64,000 nucleotides of DNA from Saccharum officinarum (Eukaryota; Streptophyta; Magnoliopsida; Poales; Poaceae), in the NCBI GenBank assembly GCA_020631735.1, contig CM036168.1, positions 101,204,036-101,268,035 on the forward strand, read 5' to 3'. Below are positions 44,365 through 57,389 of this stretch, one piece after another; the stretch's first letter is position 1; each line of letters opens with the position of its first letter. Made by a program: the position numbers and the translations under genes. Under the pieces are notes generated by a model. It did not search any database. It worked only from the letters and a program-made list of their open reading frames with translations, and was not told the DNA's origin.

Positions 44365-45879
44365 ATGGCCACCGGCGGCGTGGTGAAGCACATCCTGCTG
44401 GCACGCTTCAAGGAGGACGTGACGCAGGAGCGCCTGGACGAGCTCATCCGCGGATACGCCGCGCTCGTCGCCGCCGTCCCCTCCATGAAGGCCTTCCAAT
44501 GGTAACGCCCTCTCCACTGCTAGTCCTTGATACGTCTCGATTCCATGCCGGCTGGTGCGTATGCCTCCCTGCCTCTTACTGTGCGGCTCACCCACCAGGA
44601 GCCTGGCGCACCTCAGGTGCTCGACGAATTAGGTGCCCGGTTTGGTTCAGTTTTTGTTTGCGACTCTCCCCGTGCGCCATCACTGATTGTGAATTCTTGA
44701 TTGTTAGCCGTGTGGTTTTGCTTTCGCTCTCTTGGATCCAGAGATCCAGTGCCGTTTTCTTGCAAGTAATATAGTCAAAACTGCACTAGGTACCTACACC
44801 CTCTATTTTTTTTTTGTGTTGCTTGTATGCTGAGAATCCTAGGGAAGTCAGGGCACCGAAAGAATGCTAGTACAAGACAATGACCAAAGCATTCCCAGTG
44901 CTGTTATAGCCCTGTTCGCTTGGCTTATGAGCCGTACTGTTTCAGCGAAGGAATAATGTTTTTCTCTCATAACAAATCAGCGAACAGTACTTTGAGCCAT
45001 GACTTTTCAACGAAGCGAATTCCAAACCTTAGGAAACTGTGCATTGTGATTTTCTTAGATGGAGTAATTTGGTTCCACCATCCATGAGGTTGTACTGTAG
45101 ATATTGTCAACACAATATAAGGCATACAATTCTTGCTCCAAAATATGAGGCATACACACAAATAGTTCATAATTTGTTTGCCTTTTAACCTTGATCGTTT
45201 TCCAGCTCACTTGATTAAATTAAATAACCATGCTAACTGTTCTCTCTGAAGACATTATCCCATCATGCCAATTATGAGCATTTCACTTTACAATTCTTGC
45301 AACATGGATTATGCTGTCTTGTTGTAGATATTTGGCTTCAGATGCTCCAGACTTGTGACATCTTGTTTGTGATAAAATGTGTACATGGAACTCAAATGAT
45401 TTATATATCATCAAACAAATACAATGAACAGATCATCCAAACATTCTTTGGTAACTTCACTAGAATCACTTCTACCTGGTTCTTTTACAAAACTGTATGT
45501 TCTCGAGCATATCGATTTGTCAAATCTTAGCAATCACCAGTGTGTCCATTTGTCACATCCTAGCAATTTTGAGCGCATCCAAGCGATCATGTGGGACAGT
45601 CAAAAGGTCTTAGTAGTTCTCTCATTTCTTTGATGCAAGGTTACTGTGTTGTTTCAAACTATCAGATTCCTCATGTGCTCTTTAATTTGTAGGGGAACTG
45701 ATGTGAGCATAGAAAACCTGCATCAAGGGTTCACGCATGTCTTTGAGTCCACATTTGAAAGCACGGAAGGAATCAAGGAGTACATTGAGCACCCTGCACA
45801 TGTTGAATTCGCAAATGTGTTCTTGCCTGTGTTGGTCAAGGTCATCGTGATCGACTATAAACCAACTTCGGTCAATTAG
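44365..45879 (+). CDS. HS1: HS1-type stress-responsive dimeric A/B-barrel (Dabb) protein, two exons, complete
   Basis: Exon 1 is 44365-44501 and exon 2 is 45693-45879 (TAG at 45877). The donor is CAATG|GTAACG and the acceptor TTTGTAG|GGG; the split codon is Trp. The total of 107 residues matches the family's usual size of about 110. The N-terminal strand is VVKHILLARFKEDVT. A helix (ERLDELIRGYAALV) and KAFQWGTDVSIENLHQGFTH follow, then a strand, a second helix (GIKEYIEHPAHVEF) and a last strand (VKVIVIDYKPTS), the ferredoxin-like Dabb fold. Family members form homodimers; the Arabidopsis relative is reported as an antimicrobial, stress-related protein, but the mechanism is unclear. The intron holds a hAT-type MITE. 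An AATAAA at 45995-46000 fits polyadenylation. Confidence 0.94.
44910..45021. mobile_element. hAT-type MITE in the HS1 intron (about 112 bp)
   Basis: Starts GCCCTGTTCGCTTGGCTTAT and ends in the imperfect inverted copy GACTTTTCAACGAAGCGAA. The internal TCAGCGAA/TTCAGCGAA and GAACAGTAC motifs are typical of this short grass family. Target duplication unclear. Confidence 0.75.
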
Positions 45880-45994
45880 TGGTGGACCCTTAAGAACCAG
45901 GCGGAGCTTTTTCGCAGTTCTCATTATATCTATAATAATCCTCTGTTTACTGTTGTTCGTCGGAGGATTCCATTTGACTCTACACTTAATGCTG

Positions 45995-46000
45995 AATAAA
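45995..46000 (+). terminator. Polyadenylation signal of the HS1-type gene
   Basis: AATAAA about 115 bases after the stop codon; the only good copy in the 3' flank. Confidence 0.5.
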
Positions 46001-46096
46001 TAAACTTGCTCTGCTTTGTTCCTTGTTAAGAATGAACTTTGAGTTTTCTGTAACTGCACTTGTTGTAACTTCGCATGTTTATTGTTCATATATCGG

Positions 46097-46159
46097 AATT
46101 ACGTTCCTAAAGACAGGTTTGCTGTTTGTGTCAGCTCCAACAAGTTTAGGAACGTAATT
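46097..46159. repeat. Perfect 15-bp inverted repeat with 33-bp loop
   Basis: AATTACGTTCCTAAA (46097-46111) and TTTAGGAACGTAATT (46145-46159), just downstream of the HS1-type gene. Confidence 0.9.
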
Positions 46160-47631
46160 TACCTGCAGACTGCTTGAATTTGGAGGACTGGACGCTGGTT
46201 TTTTCTTGCTTGAGAAAGAGGAAGTAGTCGGATGGCGTGAGAGAAAAAGGAGGAATCGACGGTCCCTGCTAGTTTCCCTGAAAATTAGCTATTAGCTATT
46301 CTTCTTCACGTAGGTGGGATAATTATTCTTTGTTAGTTTACTTGTAAATATAGCCGTTCTTCATCATATAAGTGTGATAGTTTTATTTCTCAGGTCAAAT
46401 CTGACATACTCAGCCTAGCCAGGTTGAGAAGCAGGCTAGAGTGGGCTTCGCATGCAGCACCTACGAAGTGTTGTTATATGTGCGCTTTATCACATTTAGT
46501 GTGGCACAATCTTTACACGAACGTATATCATCTAGAAGAATTCTAAAATTCAAAAGTATATAAACCATATAAATGTGGAATTTGACTAATTTGTATTTTG
46601 AATTTTGGAGAACTACTATAGTACATAAAATATTTACGGAGCCAGGCAGGACCAAACATCATTGTTAATTGCCATTTACAGAGGCGGCTGGAATACATGC
46701 CTATAAAAATTGATAAACGAACGATTAATGGTTTCTAGAAAATACAAAAATTATGTCCTTTCCAGAATTAAAACCAGCGACATATAACTTTGCACTAACA
46801 CGTCCTTACCAGCACCACACAATCACTTGTGATAAGATTCTACCTTTTTAGAAGTATTTTGTAATCTTATATTGAATATCTTGACTAATAAATGAACTCA
46901 AATAAGTTTGAACTATAAAGTTTTAAATCTTTTCAAGCACTACAACTTCCAAGATTATTTGAAAAAATTTAAAAATTCAATCTCAAAATATATGATTTTA
47001 AAATAAATATTTGAGACATTAACAACATCAAATTAAAACTTTATCAGCAAAAAAATATAAATAAGGTTAGCAACTACAACTTTGGTATTGACTATGTGAA
47101 CATTTAAGGTTCTTTATAAATTCTAAATTTTAAATTTCAAAATCTATGAACTTATAACTCATACTTGGGACTCTAAATGATTTCAAATGAAAACCTTTTA
47201 TACTACAAAGTTGTAGATAGTATTAAGAACTACAACTTTGATAAAGACCATATCAACATTATAGATTGTCTAAAATTTTTAAAAATTTTAATTTAAAAAT
47301 CCATGAATTTAAAATAATATTTTGGGACTCTAAACAATTTCAAATAAAAAAACTTATCAATTATAAAATTCTAGATCATGTTGATGCTACAATTTTTATA
47401 TAAATTTTGTCTTCATCTGAGCTCATATGGAAAAGTTTCGCCTCTAAAGATCAATTTACATACTTAAGACGACTACCCATGTTAATCGATAATTTTTAGA
47501 GGCAGGGTCGTCTTAGGACATCCGCCTTTGTAAGAGAAACTCTAGGAGTGCTTACCTGTGCACGAAGATCGGCCAAACAAGCTAGGATGGCACTTTGATC
47601 CGAGGGGTCTATTCAACGTTTGTAGTGCTTA
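46160..47631. other. AT-rich intergenic DNA with repeated ACTACAACTTTG motifs
   Basis: 46800-47420 repeats diverged units built on ACTACAACTTTG, TTTCAAAT(G)AAAA and AATCTATGAA/AATCCATGAA, suggesting an old transposon body. No gene. Confidence 0.5.
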
Positions 47632-48294
47632 GAGCATCTCCAGCAGTTCCAATACAACCTCTCCCAATATATTGGGCACAATAGCCATTTTGGTCTCTCA
47701 ACTATTACTCAAGGCTCAATTTCATCCCTAAACTTTTAAAACAGCCGTTTAACTCTTCAAACTTTAGTTTTAAGCTCAATTTCATCCTACAACTATAAAG
47801 ATGATCGTTTCAGTCCTCAAATTTTGCATTTTGGGCTCAATTTCATCCATAAACTATCAAAGTGCATTTAACTTTTTATTTTGAACTCAATTTTGTCTAT
47901 TCAAAAAGAAAACGTTATATTTTAGGCACACCTTCGTCTATAAATTATCAAAATTATAGATCTGTTATTGTTTCAATATATCCATGTATTCTTAAAGAAT
48001 AAATAGTGTTCAATGCAACTGTAATTGCGTCCACAAATATCATTTACACGGATATATATAAAATGATACCATTATAAGGTAACACTAAAAATAACATCTT
48101 AGAATTATTATTGGCCACGAAAGAGTTTTTAGATAAATACCATCTCGTACCATTATAAGGTAACACTAAAAATAAAAGTTTAAAAAATAAAATACACTTT
48201 GATGGTTTATAAATGAAATTAAGCTCAAAATGTAAAGTTTGAGGACTAAAACGATCATCTTCGTAGTTTTAGGATGAAATTGAGCTAAAAGTAG

Positions 48295-49459
48295 TGTCGG
48301 TGTAAGAAACAGCGATTCTAGCACCAACGAGTAATATGTGTCTACGCGTCGAGGATCCGAATGATGTGCAAGAAGAACATACACGACTTATACTGGTTCG
48401 GGCCAAAGAATGCCCTATGTCCAGTGGGGAGGGGGGGTCTTGTATTATCTTGCACCGAAGTGCTTGTAGTAGGGGTTACAAGCAGGTGAGAGAGGGAGGA
48501 GCTCTCAGGTCTCACAATATGAGTGGAGTGTGCGTGTGTGTTCGCCTCTGATGAGTCGAACGGCCTATCGATTTGTCTTCTTTTTTCTTCTTTTTGAAAT
48601 GGTCCCTGCCCTCCCCTTTTATAGACGCAAGGGGAACACCGGGTTACATGCATGTGTTATGTGATATTTTTTCTAGAAAAGAAGATCCGAGGTCTCCTGT
48701 AGTCGGTGGCGTATCACTGTTGTGGGAGTGGCTCCTATTCTTTGATGCTGCAGCGACGTGTCCTGTCATACGTAGCCATGTGGACGACGCAGCTACGACG
48801 CGTAGAGTCATGATTATCCCTGTGGCGACGTGCCTGTCCTTCGGTTTGACTGGCGTAGAGGGCCGAGGCCTCGGAGACGTGAATCATGGCGTGATTTTGC
48901 TCCGTTCGAGGGAATAGTGGCCTAGAGCGGCGTTTCGTACGCCGCACAGGTATGGATCGTGCGTATAACGCCAGTATGGGTGGCATAGTGACTAGCAGGT
49001 CTTCCCCATGCTTGTTATGGGCGACGGCGTCGTGATTTAACCCCTGTCATTCCTGGCTTGTCTAGTCAGTCGAATGCAGGAACGTGGGTGGGGTCACGAG
49101 CGCGCCAATGGGGGAGCGGCGTCAGAGGCCGGTCTCAGGTGAGGCGGAGATAGAGGACGCCATCCTCGAGGCTCGGACGAGACGGTGATGATGTTGTGGG
49201 TTGGTCTGTGCCCGAGACCTAGCGCTAGGGTCTCGGGCGAGTCGGAGATGTTCTGAGACCCCCTGTGCGAGGCCTCGGATGAAGTGGAGAGATAGGCTGG
49301 TATGCTCACACGGCTCGCTGAAGGCCCAGTAAGGGGAGAATTAGCCCGTAGGTCTTTTTAGTTGATTTTTCCCTTGGACGGGGTAGATTAATGTTTGGTT
49401 TGGGAGGCCGGGTGGATTTTTCACCTTAATTTGGGTACCCCTAATTATGGTACCCGACA
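48295..49459 (-). repeat. 3' LTR of the Tat-like element (1165 bp)
   Basis: Ends TGTCGG and CCGACA. Compared with 57390-58554 it has dozens of differences, mostly transitions. A minus-strand TATA box, TATAAAAGG, is at 48623-48615. The sequence after it (49460 on) is the purine-rich tract in element sense. Confidence 0.9.
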
Positions 49460-50643
49460 GTAGCCCTGAGGCTATGGAGGAGTAGGGATACTCCTTCAGA
49501 GGCTATACGTTGGGTTTGCTCTTTGTTAGGCTTTAGCCAGGTTGTTGCTGGGCCTCGGCTTGCCTTTGTACTGCTTTTTTCCAGGGGGTGCGCGCGAGCG
49601 CACCCACCGGGTGTAGCCCCCAGGCCTTGGAAGGATAGGATATGCTTCGAAGGTCTTGACTTTGTGCGGGGTGTGAATTCAAGGCCTCGACCTTAGCGCG
49701 AGGGTAGCTCCTGAGCCTCTGCTCATGGCGAGAGGATGGTCAAGGGCGCCTCATCTTTCTTCACGTCCCTCACGCATCTCTTTTGCCGAGAGGAGGGGTG
49801 AAATATGCCATGCTATTCTTGGTGGGTGGGCAGTAGCACTTCCGGTGAGCATTTTAACGGGTAAGTCCGGGTGGAGGCCCGAGCCCTGTTCGCTTAGGGT
49901 TGGCTAGTGGTCTTGAGACGCATTACAAGTCGCCCAAGGGTCGTCCAGTGGACCTCAGACCCGTTCGATGGGCTCTGAGGGCTCAGCGCCTCCCTTCGAT
50001 GGGATTCCACCGGTCAATGCCTACGAGGTCCCGGACACGGCTTAGGGTGCCCCAGGCATTATTGCTCGGGCTTGGCCCTAGAGGGGCTCACTCTTATCCA
50101 TCCCTGACTCTTTTGTCCTGGGGCGACTATTGAACTCTAGGCAAGCCAACCCTCGAACCCCTAGACCGTAGAGGGTTACACACCCGCGGTTCCTTCTCAG
50201 AGAAGGTACCTAGCGAGAGGGTTGGTCGTCTGCTATGCGCAGAGGACGGGTGCGCCTTTTCAGGTGGCTTTCTCAGGGAGGTGGAACGGGTGCTGCAACA
50301 ACCGCGGTGGGATGGGACGTTTTGCCCGCGGGCAGGTGCAGTTAATGCGGCGCATGTGCACGCGCGGTTAGCGAGAAAAAAAAAAGAAAAAGTAATTATG
50401 GCAGTTCCTGCAGTTTTAGCATTAAACGCGCGAGATTTAGTTGTCTCCTTAGATTCACCTGTTCGCCTTCCTGTTCTTGCTATATAAGCACGCACCGGGC
50501 GCTGCGTCTCCTTACCTTGACATTTGCCCTTGCCTTCCTTGTCCCCGTGCCGCGGTCATGAACAAGGAAAACCAGAGTAAGGAGAGAGAGAAAAAAAGAA
50601 AAGAAACCACCCTTGCTACCATCGTCCCACCGCTACCAATCTC

Positions 50644-53600
50644 ATGGCCGCCCCTGCATTGCCCGTGGAGCCTTGGAGCCGCTCTTCCATGACCCAGGAG
50701 AGGCTGGAGGAGCTCGTCGAGGAGGGTCTTCTCTGTCCCGTCACTAGCATCATTGCACCAGAGTGGATCACGCCAGAGGAGGGCGTCAATGTGCCGAATC
50801 CGCCCGCGGGCTATGTCCTCAGCTTCGTGGTGTTCCATGAGCAGGGGCTGGGGATTTCGGTGAGCCGGTTCCTACGAGCGCTCCCCTCCTAGTATGAGGT
50901 GGAGCTCCACAACTTCAACCCCAACTCCATCACGCAGGCGGCCATCTTTGCCACCGTATGTGAGGGGTACCTTGGTATTCCTTCCCACTGGAACCTCTGG
51001 CTCCACCTCTTCAAGGTGGAGCACTTCACCAAGGTGACTGATGGTGGAGGCTCACGAAAGATGGTGAGGGCTGACGGTTGTACCCTGCAGGTGCGCCAAG
51101 AGTGATCGAGCTTGTACATCCCCGCCCAGCTTACGTCGTCGAACAAGGGATGGCAGGAGGGCTGGTTCTATCTCCGCAATGACGACGGTCGGCTGCCTCC
51201 ATACACGGGCCGTGTTGTGACCGAGAGGCCGCCTAAGTGGAGATAGGGAGCCCCCAGTTCCGAGCAACCCAAGATGCAGCCTCTGCTTGACGCCCTAAAG
51301 AGGATGCGGGACAACGGTCTTACAGCGGCCGGGGTTGTCGCCGCCTTTCACCAGCTGCGTGTGCTGTCATTGATGGCGTGGCGGCTGCGCTTAGATCAAA
51401 TGGAGGAGGGAGCGCCGTTAGAGGGGTGTCGGATGTCCGACGCTTCTCTTACAGCGGTCAATGTTACCAGGAGGGTGACCTACATGGTGGCCACGGGGTT
51501 CACCGTGGCGGACCTGAACCGGGTCAAGAGGCGTCCCACCTGGGGATACATCTCTCTGGTGAGTATGACTACTCTTTCCATACACTTTCCATCCTCCATG
51601 GGTCTCCTCTTCTGTCACTAATGCAGTTTCATCGTTAGGGGCTGGAGAGGACGATGAGAGACTCTGAGCCCCCGGTCCCAGAGGACTGTGAGCGGTGGGA
51701 GCGGAACCGCCTCTTGGCTGAGGAGCAAAAGCAGAAGAAGGACGCCATGAAGAGGAAGCGTGACGAAGTCATTCGCGCGAGAGAGGCCCTGGAGAGGCGC
51801 CGTCGGTAGCAAGTGCGTAATGGACTTCCCCGGGAAGAGTCCCCATCAGAGCCAGAATCGGACGACGAGGACTTTGATATTTTTTGGATGATGAGGAGAT
51901 GCAGGGCTTCAGGGGCGTGGTGCCCCCACAAGGGCTCCTGCTGGGGGGCCATGTCCTCAGGGGAGCTCGGTGCTCCTAGAAGAGATGGCAGGGGTCTGGC
52001 CCCTCGGCCCTAGTGAGATGACGACGCTGTGGAGGGGTTCTACCTCGGCGCTGAGACCCGAAGGGCTCGGGGAGAGCCTGATGCTCCTGGGAGGAGGCGG
52101 GGATCCTCGGAGCAGAGGGCTGCCCGTTTCGGGGCGTCGGTGGCTACGCCCGAGGTGAGAACGGCAGATAAATCTTTCTCTGGGGAGATCCTCCACCCCT
52201 CCCTTAGAGGTCCAAAGAGGTGGTCGTGGCTGCTGGAGGTTGGCCTCTCACTCATGGTGCCCCAGTGTCACCTGACGTGGGGTCTTAACGGTAGAGGTCT
52301 CCGTCGCCCTGCCACCGCCGCCATCGCCGCCCCAGCGACAGGAGCCAAGGGCAGGGACGGCCACGACGGTCATCACGGTGATGAAGAAAAGGAAGATAGC
52401 ATTCCCCAAGTCGAGGTATGTACAACAAGGTAATTTTGTGTTCTTTTATGGCTCTTCCTTATTCTCTTGACCGACCTGCTTCGTCTCTTCTCGCAGCGTG
52501 CGCTAGAGGGCCGGGGTGCCTCCCTTGGCGCCCCATAAGGCACTCAAGTCGGGGGTCCTCTCTTCCCCCAGCGAGGTTGGTCGGATGGCCTAGTGGGTGG
52601 CTACTGCCAGGGCTGCCCTATAGCACGGAGCTGCCTTGGTCCAAGCCAACAACGCAGTACGGGCCGTGCAGGAGAAGGCAGCCACCGAGGCAGAGGCTAC
52701 CAAGAAGCAGGAGGCTGAAGTGGCCATGGTTGGCAAGGCCTCGGCGACCAAGATCAACAAGGCCATGACGGCCAAAGTCAACAAGGCCGAGGCGGTCTAG
52801 ACCATCGAGCGAGCGGCGCTCGTTGACACGGGGAAGACAGCAGTGGAGGTAGCCTCAACGTCGCCCCGGACGGAAGACCAGCGTGGGGGTTGTGGCGGGA
52901 AGAGGGAAGTCCACACCATCTCCTCAGTCGAACCCCCCAGGCCACACAGAAAGGGGCGATGGACGCTGAGGTGTCCAGTACGGCGAAGATGGCTGTCCCG
53001 GGTGCGACGGAGGGGCTATAGGTCGAGGGGAATTTGGCCCTCGTCCGCATTGAGACCGACCCATGGGCCGTCTTGGTGCCTGTTTTCCTAGAAGACTCTG
53101 AGGAGGAGGAGGAGGCGCACTGGGTGGTCCTTGACGGGTTCACGAACCTAGCTGAGCGGTCTTTGAGGACGATGCTCCGTATCCTCACCAAAGATCTTCC
53201 CAGCGCTGTGGAGGTGAGTCCCTCTCTATTTTCATAAAGTTGTTTCTCCTACCTTTGAGTTCCCATGGAAGGCTCTAAAACTTACTCTTTCTATTTCAGG
53301 AGCTCAAGTGGAGGTCTCGGGCTAACGCCAAGCTCCTCCACCAAAAGAAGGGCCTTCGGGTTTAGCTTGACTAGCAGAGGGAGTCCCTCGCCTGGGCGAA
53401 CGGGCTGCTGGCTTAGCAGAGTGCTAAGACGATGGATCTCCGAGTGTGCTGCTCTAACCTGAAGGTGGAGTTGGCCACGGCTCAGGGGGGTCACCTCCCT
53501 GGCAGAGAAAACATGAGGGTTAGAGGATGGGCTCGCTTGGGTAAGCACCGAGCGGGATGCCCTGAAGGCTGAGGCGGAGCACGAGGCTGCTGCCGCCAGA

Positions 53601-54213
53601 GCCTCTACGCCGAGCTGGCGAAGATGAAGATAGAGCTTCAGTTGAAAGAGGGTGCCATGGCTCAGGCTATCCAATCGGCCGAGGTGGCCTATGCGGAGAC
53701 TCTTCAGTGGAAGCAGAAAGTGGAAGGTAATGTTCCTTCGATTGTATTCCGAGTTTTGGTCGCTGTTTGAGTGCTTATCTCCTTGTCTCTATTTATTTGG
53801 AGTAGGCTTGGAGAAAGATCTGGCTGACACCACCACGGCCTCTGATGTGCTATAGACGGCCTTGGATGCCGAGACCAAGGAGCACACTGCCCTGCAGAGG
53901 GCCACGAGGGTGGTCTGCGACGCTCTCAAGACCTAAGAGGGGGTGCAGTCAGGCAACTCTCTCTAGAGCTGCCTTACCGCCCTCTACGGTGGTGTGTGTG
54001 AGTGGGTACACAACGCCCTCCATACTGGCATGAAGTGGCTTTGGCGATGATGACCTCGCACTATGACGATTTCAACCTCTAGCATGTCAGGGAGGGTTTC
54101 GTTGACATGCTCGACCTCGACCTGGAGAAGCTTGTTGACGCAGCCGAGGCTCCCGGCGCCGCCTTGGTGGCCCGCTTTGAGGGTGAAGTCGTCTCCCCTC
54201 CTCTTGACCTGTG
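50644..54213 (+). pseudogene. Antisense-strand frame of the Tat-like element (putative gypsy-type transposon domain), decayed
   Basis: This runs opposite to the element's own genes. From MAAPALPVEP at 50644 the frame continues through in-frame stops at 50890, 51103 and about 51244. The conserved part, GYVLSFVVFHEQGLG, VELHNFNPNSITQAAIFATV, CEGYLGIPSHWNLW, recalls the plant domain called putative gypsy-type transposon (Pfam Transposase_28; from memory). An intron-like GTGAGT..TTAG lies at about 51559-51640, followed by Lys/Arg-rich and acidic text (EESPSEPESDDEDFD) and later coiled-coil pieces to about 54210. Function unknown in the whole family. Confidence 0.7.
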
Positions 54214-55126
54214 AAGAAGCCTGGGCCATTGCGCATGTGTAGTAGGTTAGCTTTTATGGCGAGACAAGCACGTGGCCCTTCAAGGCCTTTGTAACAAAAA
54301 CACTTCATAATTTACACACGTTACTTTCTTTCGAGTTCCCATACTTGTGCGTGCCTTTTGACATGCGGTCTGACCTCAGCGACTTAGTGTTTCTTAGGGG
54401 TGTCGTAGCCTTAGTAGCGTAGGCAGAGCCCACACTATGTTCGTCCGATCCGAGGGGTTCTCACTTTGCCATATTCACGCCGTTAGGTACCTCAAAAGGT
54501 AAGTTATATGATCATTTTTTCGTTTTGTCTCTCGTTCCGCACTTGGGTGAATTTTCATGAAGTCTCTCCAGAGCGCGAGTTGTTCCTTAGGCAAAGGGTG
54601 ATGAGTGGAGGTGCCATAGCCCGGGGGCGTAGGCGGTCTCACGGCTCGACCGACCTTGGCCTTAGTACGTTCTCTTGCTCCTTTGGATTTCACGGTTTTT
54701 TGCCAAAGTGCAAGAGAGAGATTAGGGCGGAGTATTTTTTGAAAAAGCGATCAAAAAAAGAAAAAATTGTTGGGGCTTGGGGGGTTCCCCCCACCTAGCC
54801 CCCGAGGGATGCTTGGCCCTGAGGCAGGGTCGGGCCTCGCTCTGATTGCGTGGTAAAGGAAAGATGCTTCCGACCCTGCTAGCGGGTCAGGATCGATTCT
54901 TAAAAGTACGACAAATAAAGAACGCCTCTTTATTGCTTTCTAGATAAAAATATATACAAAGCTTGGGAGCTTAAGGATAAAAGCGACGTAGCTGCTCGAT
55001 GTTCCAGGTGTTGGTGAAGATCTCACCCTTCTCGTTGGCCAGCTTGTAGGTTCTAGGCTTTAGCACCTCGACGACGATGAACGAGCCTTCCCATGGTGGT
55101 GTAAGCTTATGACGCCCTTTGTTGCA

Positions 55127-56053
55127 TTATCTTAGCCTTAGCACCAAATCTTCGACGCTGAAGGCTTGGCTCTGGACACATCGGGAATGGTAGCACCGTA
55201 GGGCTTGCTGGTATCTAGCTGAGTGTAGTAGTGCAACGTCTCGAGCCTCGTCTAATTGGTCCAGCGCCTCTTCACGGGTGGTCTGATTGCCCTGTTCGTC
55301 GTAGGCTCTGATCCTTGGGGCGCCATATTCCAGATCCATGGGGAGGATGGCCTCGAACCCATAGATCATGAAAAATGGCATTAATCCTATAGCCCAGCTC
55401 GGGGTTGTTCTCAAACTCCAAATGACCGAGGGGAGCTCGGCGAGCCATCTTTTACCGAACTTGTTCAACCGGTTGAAGATTCTTGGCTTTAGGCCCTGGA
55501 GGATCATGCCATTGGCACGTTCAACTTGGCCATTTGCCTTTGGAGGATCATGCTAGTCCACGCGGATGTGGTGGTCGTCGCAAAACTCCAAGAACTTCCT
55601 ACCGGTGAATTGCGTGTCGTTGTCGGTGATGATAGAATTAGAAACCCCGAAGCGATGGATGATATCCGTGAAGAATAGCACCGCCTGTTCAGACTTGATT
55701 TTGGAGATGGGGCGAGCTTTGATCCACTAGGAGAACTTGTCCACGGCGACGAGCAGGTGCGTGTAGCCCCCGGGTGCCTTTTGTAAAGGCCCGACTAGGT
55801 CAAGACCCCACACGGCAAAGGGCCATGTAATGGGAATTGTCTAGAGAGCTTAGGTCGGGAGATGCATCTGCCGCGCATAGAATTGGCACCCCTCACAAGA
55901 GCACATGATCTCAGTGGCGTCAGCCATAGCAGTTGGCCAGTAAAAGCCTTGCCAGAAGGCGTTCCCGACCAATATTTGAGGCGCTGCGTGGTGGCTCTGG
56001 ATGACTTGTCCCCACACTTTGAGCCTTAGCGGGCCTTGGTAGGTCATGCACAT
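55127..56053 (-). pseudogene. Integrase remnant of the Tat-like element
   Basis: Zinc-finger side at 56053-55850 (GFYWPTAMADATEIMCSCEG, CQFYARQMHLP). The middle is broken by stops. The C-terminal side at 55507-55127 has LKPRIFNRLNKFGKRWLAEL, PSVIWSLRTTPSWAIG and FFMIYGFEAILPMDLEYG, typical for the Tat/Athila integrase. The catalytic middle is degraded. Confidence 0.82.
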
Positions 56054-56752
56054 GAATCTAGACCTCCGAAAATCAAGACTCGTGGCCCTGATCCGGTCAG
56101 GAGGCCCAATGCATTCCCCTCTTGCATCTTTTTCGCAAAGAAGGAGGGGTTGGACAGCGGCACATCATCCCTCTCGAATAGGGCCATTTTTCGTGGTGTC
56201 CGTTTGATTTGCTAGCGGGTATTTCATTTCGAGTGAGGCCTCGAATCCCGTTCGCTAAGGATCTTACATAGGTATCTAGTGACCGACCTCATACCCTCGA
56301 CAACTGATTCAGGGTAACCAGGGTCGTTTCGGTACGACCCCGGCGGCTCGTTGCCTTTCTCTGGTGAAAAACCCTTAAATCAGTGTCCGTCAAGGCTCGA
56401 ACATGGTTCGGGGAGTTCCATATGGTGCTCGAGGCACCCGGGTGTTGGCCTCTATTGTGCCACTCTCCACACACCATCCCTTACTCTGTTAGGCCAGAGC
56501 GGCTGTCGAGACCCTTTCATAGGGCCAGCCTATGAACTCCGGGCCCAGATTCGGACCGTGTGCAGATGATGCGGCATGACATATGTATGATGCATGTATG
56601 GGGCATGTATGATGCACGTATACATACAGTATTGCAAGAGAGTAAAAACGGCTCATAGAGAATTTTAAGAGCGATTCAGAGGCAGTATTAACAATAAAGG
56701 TAACAGGGGGGCTCGGCAAACCGAATTCTACGTTGGGACCCGGTTGTCTCCT

Positions 56753-57388
56753 TCATGGCCATGAGAGCTCGTAGCCGTCAAAGCGATCGATGAAGTCATC
56801 ATTGCGTGGCTTGTCGTTGAGGAGATAGTCGCTGGTGCACAAAAAGTGTTGCATCTTTTGAAGCTTGGCAAAGCCGGTGTTGCCTTGGTAGTCGTCGTCA
56901 TAGTCGTCATCGTAGTCAGAGTTGGAGCTCGTCTCTGTTGATGCTAGGGTGTCGGTGATGGTGTGCCTAAGCTGTTGTGGCAGGTTCTCCGGCACCTCAC
57001 CTGCCTTAGGGCTGAGATGGTAAACATTAGTCGATGGCCTGCGAACCTTTTTGTCATAGCAAGGCTGAGCAGCTCGTGGTAGACCAGGCATGCTAAACTC
57101 GTTGGGCCACGTGTTCTTCAACTCATCGGAACGACATCATAGGTCGACCACGGGCTCGGGGAAGCTGGCAGGCTTGTCAGTCGGTGGGACAAGGTCGAGG
57201 TCGTGGCCTTCCCCGATGATGATGAACTTGAGACTCCCAAACCAGATATGAGAGCCCGGGGTGAGGTTGACGTTGCCACCGGCCACCGAGGACATGATCT
57301 TCGGGCAGGGGTGGGACAATGTAGCCATCCTGGACCCTGCAGGATTAGTTAGTTGTGACACGCAAAGGCCCCCTACCTGGCGCGCCAA
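56753..57388 (-). pseudogene. gag start remnant of the Tat-like element
   Basis: Two minus frames, 57388-57137 (MARQVGGLCVSQLTNPAGSR) and 57121-56753 (acidic DYDDDYDDDYQ), lie right after the PBS, where Tat gag begins. About 700 bp later the sequence is already integrase, so a large internal deletion removed the rest of gag, protease, RT and RNase H. Confidence 0.55.
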
Positions 57389-57389
57389 C

